Shown here: positions 44,751 to 55,350 of the stretch, in pieces
Numbering within the stretch: position 1 is the stretch's first letter
How the letters are laid out: each line of letters opens with the position of its first letter
Origin: Astragalus membranaceus
Taxonomy: Eukaryota; Streptophyta; Magnoliopsida; Fabales; Fabaceae
DNA length: 64,000 bases
Assembly: GCA_039519185.1 (NCBI GenBank)
Contig: CM076846.1
Coordinates: forward strand, 73,822,818 to 73,886,817
Direction: 5' to 3'
Position numbers and translations under genes: made by a program
The notes under the pieces: model-generated
Told to the model about the DNA's origin: nothing
Databases searched by the model: none
Seen by the model: the letters and a program-made list of their open reading frames with translations, nothing else

Positions 44751-45475
44751 AGCAAGTCATAGTACCAATGCTCACAAATTACACAACCAAAACAACAAAA
44801 GGGAGAATACAAGTATGGGCTTCAAGTTGCTATCTATGAAGCACCGGCACATACACGGACAGCAGACACAGATTTTAGTTTGAAAAATACAAGTAATTGA
44901 ACTGTCTGTGTCTGACACTATATGTGTTGGACACGGGCACGTCTTCGACAAGAAGTGTCGGTGCTACAAAGGTTGCTATACGTCCGAGTCCTACTTCTTA
45001 CTTTCACACTTTGAGTTCCTCAGCAACCAAACATGTGTGTGTATACAAAATCAATGCTATGGAAGTTATCTTTTCTTTAGTGAGAATTTCACGCTTTTTG
45101 ATGCAAACAAAACCCTTTTACTGGGGAAGGAATATTTTCCATAGATTTATTGAACAATAATACTAATTAGATACCCAGAACATTAAAAACTAAACTAGAA
45201 AATCTAGGACTGCAAAAAAGACCAATTTTTTTTTGAAGAAAAAGAAATGCATAAACTACTAAAAGCTGAACATCCATTGCAAAGTTTCCATAAGAAGAAA
45301 AAAAAGCACAATAAAAGAACCCCATTGAGAAATAACATCTCATGCCTTGCGTTCACACTTAAGAACTACAACTTACCAATTACAGATAGTTCATTTCTAT
45401 GAACACAATGCAGAATCAAATAAAGTTGAAAATTTTAAAGTTTTTACCTTAATGGGTTTCCTTTGTTGAAATATG

Positions 45476-45845
45476 TTTACAATCATCTAAGAAATCTTCC
45501 ATAGTCTCTCTGAAACTCTTCATATAGTCTCTATACATCTGCATCAAACAACCAATTTTAACATCAACAAGCAAATATGTTAACAATCATCACAGTGGCA
45601 TATAAAATGACACAATATGATTAGGAAATAATATTTTTAAAGAAGCTAACCTCAATGGGAGTTCGTCCATAAAAGAAAGGCTTGTTATCCACACCAAGGG
45701 AAAGACATTCCTTATTCCTAATACCCGTTCGATTAGTGTAAAAGATATCAGGGTCTGATTCACCAACTTGAAGTACCCACTTAGGTAATGGGATGAAATC
45801 AGAATCTCCCACTTTTGCTCCACATTGATGGAATGACATTATAGC
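45476..45845 (-). pseudogene. Captured beta-amylase fragment, downstream part
   Basis: Continuing from the exon broken by the hAT: AIMSFHQCGAKVGDSDFIPL, PKWVLQVGESDPDIFYTNRT and RNKECLSLGVDNKPFFYGRT (45838-45650), then, after an intron, MYRDYMKSFRETMEDFLDD (about 45540-45478). MSFHQCG is the conserved active-site-proximal motif of glycosyl hydrolase family 14, which releases maltose from starch chain ends. Later parts are absent. Confidence 0.85.
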
Positions 45846-45959
45846 CAGTGGCGGACCCAGGACCCCGGGGTCAGGGGTGTCAAATTTTTTAAATCCACAA
45901 TTTGCTAAAAATATAATTAAAAACAATTATAATATATTTAAATAAATAAATTATACATT

Positions 45960-46763
45960 TCATAATTGTCCTCTACGTGATTTCATATTCTGAAATCGTA
46001 GAATAATAAGCTCAGAGTCAATTTTATTAAATACATCACTCTCAATGTATGTCACCAGACAGTCGTTCATCCATGTATCTCCCATCCGGTTACGCAACCT
46101 ATTCATCACAATATTCATAGCCGAGAAATCTCTTTCTATAGTTGCTGTTGCAACAGGCAAAACTAGTGCCAGCTTCAAAAGAAGATAAACCTCTGGATAC
46201 ACATTATGTCTTCCATTTTCAACTAACGTCTCTGAAAGTTGTTGGAGTCCTTTCAAAGAAGCAAATTGAACATTCCTACGCATATCGACGATGTAACAGT
46301 CTAGTTGATCATTAAGCACCGCTAACTTAAATGGAGAGAACTCATCTGGATAAAAACTTGCAAATTCCAACAACTTTGCCTTATCAAAAGCATGGAACAA
46401 TTTAGATGGATCCAAAGAAGCCAAACAAAGGAGTAATTGAGTATTAATCTCACCAAAACGGTCATTAAGTTCCTGAAGCTGCATGTCTATCACAGTATAA
46501 AATAACTCAACACGATAATGATGCTCTGCTGTAATGCCTCTTGGATTACGTACTGACTGCCCCTTAACAAACAAATCTTCCATAGCAGGAACAGGAATAG
46601 AATTCTTATTGCAAAATGAAATTACTTCTTGCATTAAAGAGTCCCATCCATCATTTCTGAGTGTTTCAAACCTGTCCTTTGTGATATTAACCAAGTTCAT
46701 AGCATTCAGAATGTCTTGATCTTTTCTTTGTAATGCTTGTGACAATTCATCAAGTCTTGACAT
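45960..46763 (-). pseudogene. hAT transposase, C-terminal part
   Basis: A minus-strand open frame of 267 codons (LSQALQRKDQDILNAMNLVN, FETLRNDGWDSLMQEVISFC) ends with the hAT dimerisation region LLLKLALVLPVATATIERDF, then SAMNIVMNRLRNRMGDTWMN. This is the C-terminal third of the TTF-type zinc finger/hAT proteins of plants. It probably ran in frame with the upstream part before the central deletion near 46765. The RNase H-like catalytic residues in the middle are lost, so no activity is expected. Confidence 0.88.
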
Positions 46764-47239
46764 TTCCTGAGAGCAATGTTATGAGCACTATTAGGAGGTC
46801 CAACATGAGACTTGATCTTATCTTTCTTGTTCCAACTGTTGAATCCCTCGGTGACAAATGTATCACCACCCGCTTGGTTTCCAATATCGGGCCTAAAGAG
46901 ATAACAATGCAAACAATATGCAACATCTTTTTCAATGCTGTACTCTAACCAATTCCCAAATTCAGTGAACCATGCCGGAGAAAATCTTCTCTTTGCGCCT
47001 CCAATACTTCTTTGTGGAAAGTTGTGATTCTTAGGTTGACATGGCCCTTTTTGCAAACACGCTCTCCGTATTTTATCTTGATCGTTAGGATGAAATGTCG
47101 TAATTTTTCTTCGCAATCCAGGATCCGATGGCAACGTATCTAAATTAACTTCAACATGTTGTTGTTGTTGTTGTTGTTGTGAGCTAGATCCACATTCATC
47201 AATTGATGACCTTGGTCTCTTTACTAAAAATTTATCCAT
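46706..47239 (-). pseudogene. hAT transposase, N-terminal part with TTF-type zinc finger
   Basis: A minus-strand frame of 177 codons from MDKFLVKRPRSSIDECGS. After a poly-Gln tract it reads PCQPKNHNFPQRSIGGAKRR and FSPAWFTEFGNWLEYSIEKD, then AYCLHCYLFRP, the TTF-type finger. It runs to SAHNIALRKCQDL and then leaves the family sequence; the C-terminal piece begins about there in another frame. Typical family members are 700-800 residues, so some 350 residues are missing. Confidence 0.88.
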
Positions 47240-47279
47240 TTGAAACTACAAAGGCACAAAGCCACAAACACAAACAGAA

Positions 47280-47590
47280 GAAAAATGCGGATTCAATTCA
47301 GAATCACAAATCAATTTCAATTCAGAATCACAAATCTCAGAATCAATTTCAATTCAGAATCACAAATCTCAGAATCAATTCAATTCAGAATCAATTCAGG
47401 TATAAATTTCAACCAAAATCAAATCAATTCAATTCAGAATCACAAATCTCAGAATCACAAATCTCAGAATCACAAAAACAATTCAATTCAGAATCACAAT
47501 CAATTCAGATTCACAATCAGAATTCAGAAACACAATTTTCAACCAAAATCAAATCAATTCGGATTCTCAGAATCCCAATTTTTAGTTTAG
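47280..47590. repeat. Degenerate 20-24-bp repeat in the hAT leader
   Basis: About a dozen copies of AATTCAGAATCACAAATCTC-like units; open frames here (47203-47598) are repeat artefacts. Confidence 0.8.
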
Positions 47591-48181
47591 GGTTTTGAAA
47601 TTTCAACCAAATCAGAAATTACCAGCTAATAACAGAGAAGAAAAATGCTACAAAACATACCTCAGCTTCAGTTACAGAGGAAAATCGAAGAAGAACAGTG
47701 GCGACGGCGAGGCGACTGGCGAGAAAGAACAGAGAAGGCTTCGAGTTCGACGCTTCGTGTATCGTGTTCCTGTCCTGCGCGAGAGAACAGAGAAGAAGAA
47801 GAACAGCGAGCGAGCAAGAACGAACGGAGAAGGAAGAAGAACGGTGGCCAGCGGTGGGTGGGTGCGTGCGAAAGCGAAATTGCGAGAGTGGGTGTGCGCA
47901 AGTGCGTTTGCGAGAACGAGAGAGGGAGAGTCAGAGGCACAGTGAGACACAGTGTGTGATTTGGATAAGTGAACTTTGGGTATTTGGTGCAAATGAGTGC
48001 AAAATTTAGGCTATTGGTGCAATTAAAAAAATTCAGGGGTCTCAAAAAAAATTCAAGGGTGTCAAAAAAAATTCAGGGGTGTCAAAAAAAAAATTTATAG
48101 GGTGGTAAGCAGAAATATTTTTTTTTCAGGGGTGTCAGCTGAACCCCCTCATTATACTCTGGGTCCGCCACTGATTATAGC

Positions 48182-48600
48182 TTATAACTTCAATTTACAA
48201 TCTTGAACCAGCTGAAACAAGGTTCTATAAGCAGACCAATCATATTGCTGAGGACCGTTGGATTCTACTATACCCCACCAGACGTCAACCATAACACCAT
48301 CAACACCTGCTGCATGCAGCTCTTTCAGCTGTTTCTCTAGTCCCACTTTGTCTTCTAAGACATTGTCATTTGTAGTTACTCCTAGCTGGCAGGAACCAAC
48401 ACAATTTTAAAATGGAATAACATAAGTCATAATTGATAATGGTATGTTGCATATACAAGTACATAATTGATAATGTTATGTAGATAGAAATTTGAAGGTT
48501 TATGAGTTGTGACTTACTGGGAGCATCACGTATATAGGCACATAGTTTGCAAGCATTGGATCTTGGTCTGTTGAAACAATTTGTTCCTGCATTTTATCAA
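48182..48600 (-). pseudogene. Captured beta-amylase fragment, upstream part
   Basis: The exon at about 48572-48515 reads EQIVSTDQDPMLANYVPIYV then MLP. After an intron comes LGVTTNDNVLEDKVGLEKQL, KELHAAGVDGVMVDVWWGIV and ESNGPQQYDWSAYRTLFQLV, then DCKLKL and a stop (48392-48182). The GVDGVMVDVWWGIVE motif is family 14 and this class looks like the cytosolic type. The stop (CAA to TAA, just before the hAT insertion) is in the captured sequence itself. With 45476-45845 it forms one gene fragment split by the hAT. Confidence 0.88.
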
Positions 48601-48769
48601 CACAACATTTGCAAGAGAAAATTTAGTCTATCTCAGCATTTACAATAAGCAAGTAATAGAAAAATTAGTTTATCTCAGCATTTGATTGACGATGATGATG
48701 ATACATTACAACACTACTATATATTATATGAAAAAAGAAAGAATGAATATAATGGTTAATTACCTACCT

Positions 48770-49079
48770 CTGGTTGAGCAAATGCAGCTTTCAATGCCAC
48801 AGGACGTTGTAATTTGTTGACGTGCCCAAGATCCAATTTGAAGGCTTCTTTCATCTTTAGCTTCCTTGCTCTATCAACACTACTACTCCATGCCATTCCC
48901 TGCTGAAAATACCTTTCTTCAACCTCAAACGTAGTAATTCCCCTCCTCATTGTACTACACATTAAGCTTTCCATCTTCAAGATTACCACCTCAAATTTAA
49001 AAAGCTTTCCTTCACCCAGCACTTTGAAAAGGGCAAAGCATTTGATAGCTTCCAATAAGCCTGAAAAACAAAGCATCAA
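48770..49079 (-). pseudogene. Unrecognised exon-like sequence upstream of the beta-amylase fragment
   Basis: The minus-strand frame ends KLQRPVALKAAFAQPE at a donor-like GTAGGT (about 48772), preceded by RYFQQGMAWSSSVDRARKLK. It could be spliced to the beta-amylase exon at 48572 but I do not recognise it as beta-amylase. Possibly another captured gene or the start of the chimeric transcript. Confidence 0.35.
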
Positions 49080-49900
49080 ATCATCCTGTTAGTAAACTAC
49101 AACTCATAACAAGGACAAGGAGAGCTTATATGGGAGCAAGTTAAGTTATCATATTGCACCCAGGAACATTGGCATTTTATCAAACACAAGTGCCGCACTT
49201 CAACTCAAGAGGAAAATGGTTTTGAACTAAAATAAAGTAAAAAATATCACAGATTCAGAATCTGAGCACTTGAATCGGTGCCTTGTGTAGGATCGAAAGG
49301 AGTTAAGATACAACAAACCTCAAGTTTACAGTTATGTAAATAGCGAGAAGCACCCACCTCTTGAGAAGCAAATTTTCTTGCTGGACATTTTGTTAAACCC
49401 ATTTCAAGATTAAAATCAACAAGTTCCTGTCTCTTCCATTTCTTGCTTTGAGGACACGGTGACGATGGAAGTGGGAGAATGGGATTAAGGAGTAGGAGAA
49501 ATAGCAACTAGGGTTTTCAAGTGAGAAGAGATAAGGAAACAACAGTAGTGGAAGTGGATTAGGGAGTAGAAGAAATAGGGTTTCGAAGTGGAACGAAGTG
49601 GTTGTGAGGGAACAGAGATGGAACAGATTCAAGGACTCTCGCGCTGGAACAGAGATGGAACGGATAGAGATGGAAGTGATTTTGATTTTGTGAGAGATGG
49701 GAACGAAAACTTTGGGATTTTGATTTTGGGAACGAAGTGAATGGAAGCGTTTCAGCGCTGAAAATTTTGGCGAATGTCTCTATGGAGCCAATGTGAAATT
49801 TTCGATCAAAATTTTGGCAGGAGTAAAAGAATGAAAGGAGCGAAGCGAATGTTTGTGTTGATATTAATTATTTTTTTATTAATTATTACGAAGGCAATAA
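49080..49900 (-). promoter_or_regulatory. CACTA-E leader region (promoter side)
   Basis: No gene recognised. GA-rich on the plus strand (49490-49760), similar in style to the leader regions of CACTA-A and -B. It lies upstream of all captured fragments. Confidence 0.35.
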
Positions 49901-50135
49901 ACTAAAGGCCACGTTTGTTTGTTAAATTTTTAAAGGCCACGTTTGCAGAATTGTGGTATTATATATCTACGGTTTTTTACCCGTGGCCTATGTACTTTCA
50001 AAATGTGGCCTGATGTCAACGTAATGTAAACGTTGCCTATTGTCTATCTTATGGCCACGCTTTTAAAACTATGGCCTCTTCCAGGTTTAAGCCACGTTTT
50101 TTTAGCCGTGGCAATGGTTGGCATGGCCTAAAGCC
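49900..50135. repeat. CACTA-E subterminal repeats, 5' side
   Basis: GGCCACG/CGTGGCC units in both orientations. Confidence 0.85.
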
Positions 50136-50156
50136 AAAAATGTTGTAGTGGGATGT

Positions 50157-51745
50157 CCTAGCCTAAGGTGCCAAGTGTGCAAAGTGTTAGATGCTTGGGA
50201 AGTGGTGACAAGTGCAATAGCACTATGTACGATAGGATTGACAGAATTTAAAGGAGTTTGAGAATAATTAAAGGCTGACTTTAGAAACTTGCTGAAGGAG
50301 ATTGGGAGAACTCATACATGCCATCAGGTCCAACATGTCCATCTAATAAGACTTCACGTGAATACAGAGATTTGACCAGACAATCATTAGCATGACGCTC
50401 AAAAAATACAAGATTATCACGAGTATAATAGTTAACACTGATTAGATTTTTGGTAATGGTAGGAACATGCGGGAGTTAATAGAGAAATAGAGCGAATTTA
50501 GGATTAAGAGGGGACAAGAAAGTAGTAGTGCCAGAAGAGTGAACATTGAGACCTTGTATGTTGCCTACAAAAATTTGACTTGGAGCCTCAAAAGGAGCAT
50601 GTTGTTATTGGACATTCTGAGCAGTGTTGGTGAGATTAACTGATGCAACAAAATTAGCATACCAGTTAGGGTTAGGGTTTGGTTGTACATTGATCATCAT
50701 TGCAATGGTAGGTGTAGGAATGGCTTGAGTTGGCTAGAGAGTGGGAGTAATTGAGGGTTGTTGAGGTTTGATGTAGGTGTATGGACCGAATGAAGGTTGA
50801 TTAGGCATGTTTGGATGGTAAAACTGATTGAATCGATGAAAATAGTTTGTAGTAGTCTATCCAAACTTGAAGCAAACCTGACATTGTACCTGAGATCTAC
50901 CACCACGACCTCTACCACAACCACGACCACAAGCACGATAGCCAGATCATTCAGAGTGTTGCAGTGCAGGTTGTTGACACGTTGTAGCAGGCTAAGTGTT
51001 CGTCAGAGCAAGTGGTTGAGGTGAAGGCGTTGTTTGTTGCGAAGAAGTGTGCATGTGAAGAACTAAAGCGAAGTCACTTGCAGCTTGCTTGCGAGAGCGC
51101 TGAAGACGAACTTCTTGAGCAAGAAGAAGAGTCCCAGCTTCTTCAATAGTGACAGCGTCATCAAACTTGCTCTCAATGGTGGAGATAATTGGATTGTAAT
51201 CTTGCGGAAGTCCATCAAAAATCGTGTCAAGGTGATCTTAAGATGAAACTGGATCTTCAATAGAGGCCAGGGAGTCTACGAGAGACTTGATCTTCGCAAG
51301 ATACTCCTTCACAGTGCAATTCTCAAGGCAAGTGGTGGGCAATTCAGATCGAAGTTGACGAATCTACGTACGACCTAATTTCTGGAAATAGGCATGGATT
51401 TTATCCCAAAGCTCAAACATGTGAATGCATCCAACGACATGAGCTTAGATCGCTGTAGAGAGTGATGTATGAAGTCAAGAGAGTAGCATTAAGTCTCGTG
51501 CTTCTCAAAGTTGATAATCATGATTTTCTTGATTCTGCGCCAAATCTTGATCGTAGAGAAAGCAAGGACATATGAGAAAGTGATGAAGACGAGCACTTTG
51601 ATAACATGTTCTACCTGTTGTCGTCTGAAAACAAAGTTCTTGTCATGGAGTTTTTGTGATTTTGTGGTGAAACTCCTTAACTTCTAATGCGATGGAGCTA
51701 CCATTGCTTGCAGTGTTGCACGACATTGATTGAGTTGCAGAGATG
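50157..51745 (-). pseudogene. Copia gag (C-terminal) and gag-pre-integrase
   Basis: Minus-strand reading with stops and frame changes. Around 50950-50870, GRGRGGRSQVQCQVCFKFG is a zinc-knuckle start (C-x2-C) whose His is replaced by a stop. Gag helices lie at 51050-51745 in fragments, and TWHLRLGHP near 50157 begins the gag-pre-integrase motif. Gag packages the RNA; this copy is dead. Cut at 50150 by CACTA-E and at 51751 by the solo LTR. Confidence 0.65.
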
Positions 51746-51750
51746 TCATC

Positions 51751-54474
51751 TGTAACGCCCCAAAATAATTAAGTATTTATTAAATTAAATTACTTAGGTA
51801 TTCAATTATTTATTTTATTTATTTTAGTTAGTATAATTATATTAACGATGAATTGAGAGGTGTGTAAATTGGATTTTAGGTGATGGCGTTAGTGATCGGG
51901 CTTAAGTTGGAAGAAGCCCGTGATCCAAGCCCGCTAGCTAGGCGCATAGGAGAAGCGCCTAGGCTAGGGATTAGTGGATATGTGAATTAGAGTGAGAGGA
52001 AAAAAAAAAGGGAGCTTGCGAAATAGAGAGAGGAGAAGAGAGGAAGAAAACGGCGCTCAAGAGAGAAAGAAGGAGAAAAGGGGCGTGAATCAAGACTAGA
52101 GTGGAGAGGGCTTGCGACTAGGAGGAAGAGAGAGACAAGGAATTCGTGGTCTTCTATAGCAAAGGTAAGGGTGGGATTTAATTCAATATAAGGGTTTATG
52201 AGAGGGATCTACATGTGGGGTTTTAGGGTGTCTTGATCACCATATTGTTGTCTTGAAAAATCGCATGCCCTAAGATTGTGTGCATTGTTGAGTAATTTGA
52301 TGTATGCTTGATTTCCTCACATTCTTATGCCTAAATGATATGTTGTTATGCTCATAATAATAATTGTTGCCATATGATGATTTCTTGTTGAGAATTTATG
52401 ATTTTGCATGTCAAGTGTTTGAGCGATGATTTTGATGATGTGTTGATTGAAATAATTGCTCGTCGGTGATGGTTGCAACTCTAGAAATTTGGTGCTCATA
52501 GGTGTTGATATGAATTGCATGCTAGGTGTTTGACAAATTGTATTTTATGTTGTGATTGACAATTCATGGTGATTGATCATAATGAGTTTTACTTGCTTAT
52601 AGTTTTTGTGCGTTTCTGGACACTGTTTCGGTCCTCCTAAAACTGGTACTGTTCGGTTGATCCAAAAATTATGTGGCTGATTTTTTTTTGAAAATAGACT
52701 TAAAGCCGGTCGTTTTGGCACTGGTTTCGCTCAATTTGGAGTTGTGTAGCTCAAGTTATGAGTCACCGAAGTTAGGTCAAATTTCTGGAATCAAACTGTG
52801 AGTAGGTTCGGTTTTTGTAGGCTTTGTGTTATCAATTGAACTCCGTTTTGAACGATTCTTGTTTCATTGGAAAGTAGACTTAATTCTCTACGAAATAGGC
52901 ACTGGTTTCACGAAATTTCATTAAGAAATGAGAAAGAAAATTTGGTTGCAAGATGGGTAGAGAGTTCTGTCCGATTTTGGTACCACAGTGTAGTGTTTTG
53001 AAAAACTGTACCAACTGGATACTTATTTTGAAAAATAAAAAGCATAGGTAGAAACTACACTCAGAGGGATTTCCAATGAGTGGTCCTTTGTTGAAATCCG
53101 ATGTCGTTTGCTATTTTAATTAATTCGCCGAAATAGGTGTACTGCTGTAGGAATTCAGCACTTGTGCTGTGTTGCCATTCTGTGTTGTGTTGCTGTCTTC
53201 GGATCCCTACCCATGGGCGCCAAGCCCTATTCTGTTTCTCTTGGTGTTTTGGTCCGTGCCTTTGCTGGATGTCTTGCCTAATCATATTGAGTCATTCCAT
53301 TCTTGCTCCTGTGCGAATTGTTCACTTTTGCGAAAATTTGGTTGGATCCCCTTCGCTGGGCGCCATTTTCAGGATGTCTTAGTTTTCTCCTAAACTGTTT
53401 TCGAAATAACTTTTGACTCGGGAGTCCGATTGAGGCGTTTCAAAATGTTTTGGAAAGATTATCTAGGTGCCTAACTGGATACTCTAATTTTAAGTCATTC
53501 TGAACTATTTTTATAACATTGTTCCCTGGAGTTGTTTTGGTGTCCCGGGATGCCCTTGAGGCGTCTCCGGTGTTTTTTTTTTTCAAAAGTGGTCGTCAAC
53601 TCTAAATGTTTTGGAAAAGTGATGTGAATTAGGCCTATGGCCAGTGACGTTGATGTGTGATTGTTGGACTACAGCGTTGTCTATTGTTTTAGGCCCTTCG
53701 GCCAGTGATGTGAATTAGGCCTATGGCCAATGACGTTGATGTGTGATTGTTTGACTGTTGTGCATACATCATTGAGTCGCATGCATACCATGAACATTAG
53801 GCCTTGTGCCAGCGACGAGAAAATTAGGCCTTTGGCCAGCGACGATATTTTAGGCCCTTGTGCCAGTGACGTAAATTAGGCCTTTGGCCAGTGACGTAGG
53901 TTGGTACCACATGCATGTGCGTTGCTTGAGTCTCATGTCACACTCATATTGCACGACTGATCGAATGAAGTTGTTTGGCCATTGTGATGTGTTGTTAAAG
54001 TGATGTGTTGTTGTGGAAGTGACGTGTTAATGTATACTTAGCTGTTATTAACTATTAAGAGTGATGTTGCTTGCTGTGATTAATTGATGCCTTAAGCTTT
54101 GTATGTGGTCTTTCATACACTTCTTATATTGTATGGAATCTCACCCCTTTTTGTGGTTGTTACTTTATAGGTGAGCCCGAGTGAAGATTGTAGTCTTCAT
54201 TTTGCCTGGTGTCGTCTGCTCTGATAGGTAGCACTTGGGGAAGGGTCGATTTCTGTTTTTAATTATATTTCGGTTGATGTTGAATCTTTTAATAATTGGT
54301 GCACTTGCACTTTGTCGGTTGTTGATGTTTTTAACGATGTTGAATAGTTCCGCTGCATGTTTTGAAAAACAAAAACTTCGAGGTTTTGTTTTACGTTGAA
54401 AAATGCGACACTCTTTTGGCGCGAAAAACTCTGATAAATTATGAATAAACGATGGGTGAAAAAAGGGTGTTACA
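51751..54474 (+). repeat. Solo LTR, Tekay-like (2,724 bp), with TCATC target duplication
   Basis: TGTAACGCCCC ... GGGTGTTACA on the plus strand, flanked by TCATC at 51746-51750 and 54475-54479. Same family as the LTR at 788-3474, in opposite orientation. It contains TTAGGCCTTTGGCCAGTGACG tandem repeats (about six copies, 53630-53900) beside the conserved CACATGCATGTG block (53915). It sits in the copia gag. No internal region remains. Confidence 0.95.
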
Positions 54475-54479
54475 TCATC

Positions 54480-54535
54480 ACCAAGCGGTGGAGGTTGTAG
54501 GCGGTGGAGATTGTTAAGAGAAGCCATAGAAATGA
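54480..54535 (-). pseudogene. Copia gag N-terminus
   Basis: Start MASLNNLHRLQPPPLGDD on the minus strand directly downstream of the primer-binding site, cut after 18 codons by the solo LTR. Confidence 0.7.
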
Positions 54536-54553
54536 AAAAAGGAGGATCAAGAA

Positions 54554-54566
54554 GCTCTGAATACCA
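54554..54566 (-). other. Copia primer-binding site, one base longer than standard
   Basis: Minus strand TGGTATTCAGAGC; the standard initiator tRNA-Met site is TGGTATCAGAGC, so there is one extra T. Confidence 0.65.
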
Positions 54567-54567
54567 T

Positions 54568-54820
54568 AATAGAGTTTTAGGATAAGAGAAAGTAAATGTA
54601 GAAACTGAGCAATTGTTGTAATGATTGCTTGAGTGAATTACAATGAGTGAACACCTTATATTTACTAGTACAACTACAGAAGTTAAACAAATGCTCAACT
54701 GAATGCTGACTCAACATATTCAGTTGAGACATTAACAAACCAGATTAACTAATTACAGTAGGGAAACTTTACTAAATGTTCCTAATATAAGAGGAATAAT
54801 ATCCTCATACATACACAATT
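54568..54820 (-). repeat. Copia 5' LTR (borders approximate)
   Basis: AT-rich sequence between the primer-binding site and about TGTATGTATGAGG read on the minus strand. The borders are not certain because no second LTR is available. Confidence 0.45.
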
Positions 54821-55153
54821 GCTGTAAATATTTTTTACACTATCAACCAATCATAATATGCCACGTCATTAAAAATGACCGAGTCTTCTTTCAACAACAT
54901 TGAAAATCATTTATATAGTGAATTGTGATTGTTTGTTGGTGTAAAAAGGTTTTACACGGACAATACATAACAATTAAACTCATAATTTTTAAAGTATTTA
55001 AGATGAAATTTAATTCATATACACCGTTGGTATTTTTATACTATTATTCAATTTTAACCATCATATTATTAAAATCATTTGAAGTTATCATAACTACTAC
55101 TCTTAAAATCACATGTAGATTACATTAAAATTGTATAATAGTATATGGTTGAT
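54821..55153. other. AT-rich intergenic spacer
   Basis: No gene or element recognised. Confidence 0.5.
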
Positions 55154-55331
55154 ACCAGGGTATCCACCGCCGAACGCAGTGACTAATTCCCTCGCTGGAT
55201 TGGAGGCACCTCGAAGGGTGGGACAGCTGGCCCAGAGATTTAAAGCTGCTTCATACCCAAGGCGAAGATCGAACCCCCGACACTTGGTTAAGGGAGGATG
55301 AGTCCCAACCGCTCAACCACACCCCCTGGGT
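55154..55331 (-). mobile_element. tRNA-derived SINE, copy 1, with 18-bp target duplication
   Basis: The minus strand begins GGGGGTGTGGTTGAGCGGTT (A-box like) and has GTCGGGGGTTCGATC (B-box like) about 35 bp on, the internal RNA polymerase III promoter of tRNA-derived SINEs. Direct repeats TAATAGTATATGGTTGAT at 55136-55153 and 55332-55349 flank it. Confidence 0.75.
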
Positions 55332-55350
55332 TAATAGTATATGGTTGATT

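Larger units (their letters stand above)
45846..48173 (-). mobile_element. hAT element with CAGTGGCGGACCCAG ends (2,328 bp)
   Basis: Inverted termini CAGTGGCGGACCCAG and CTGGGTCCGCCACTG, with a perfect 8-bp duplication ATTATAGC (45838-45845, 48174-48181). It encodes the two ends of a TTF-type zinc finger/hAT transposase on the minus strand; the centre is deleted. The 47280-47590 part is a degenerate AATTCAGAATCACAAATCTC repeat. It is nested inside the captured beta-amylase exon of CACTA-E. Confidence 0.93.
43428..50150 (-). mobile_element. CACTA-E: gene-fragment-carrying CACTA (6,723 bp)
   Basis: Ends CACTACAACAAAAAG at 43428 and TGTTGTAGTG at 50150; target duplication GGA (43425-43427, 50151-50153). 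Subterminal repeats GGCCACGG/CCGTGGCC at 43440-43740 and 49900-50130. It carries beta-amylase and choline-transporter-like fragments, both minus strand, and no transposase of its own. A hAT element (45846-48173) is inserted in the beta-amylase part. It interrupts the copia gag-pre-integrase/integrase region. Confidence 0.92.
42190..54820 (-). mobile_element. Ty1/copia element, broken (5' LTR, gag, integrase; RT missing)
   Basis: On the minus strand the order is a 5' LTR (about 54820-54568), primer-binding site (54566-54554), gag (54535 to about 50600, interrupted), gag-pre-integrase LGHP (about 50157) and integrase (43427-42190). The usual linker HPMQTRKKS lies at about 42320. RT, RNase H and 3' LTR are absent beyond 42190. 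It contains CACTA-E and a solo LTR. Total element sequence without the insertions is roughly 3.2 kb. Confidence 0.8.

Noticed and set aside
47595..48045. Arg/Glu-rich open frames on both strands
   Set aside because: They lie in the GA-rich leader of the hAT element, overlap on both strands and lack any domain.
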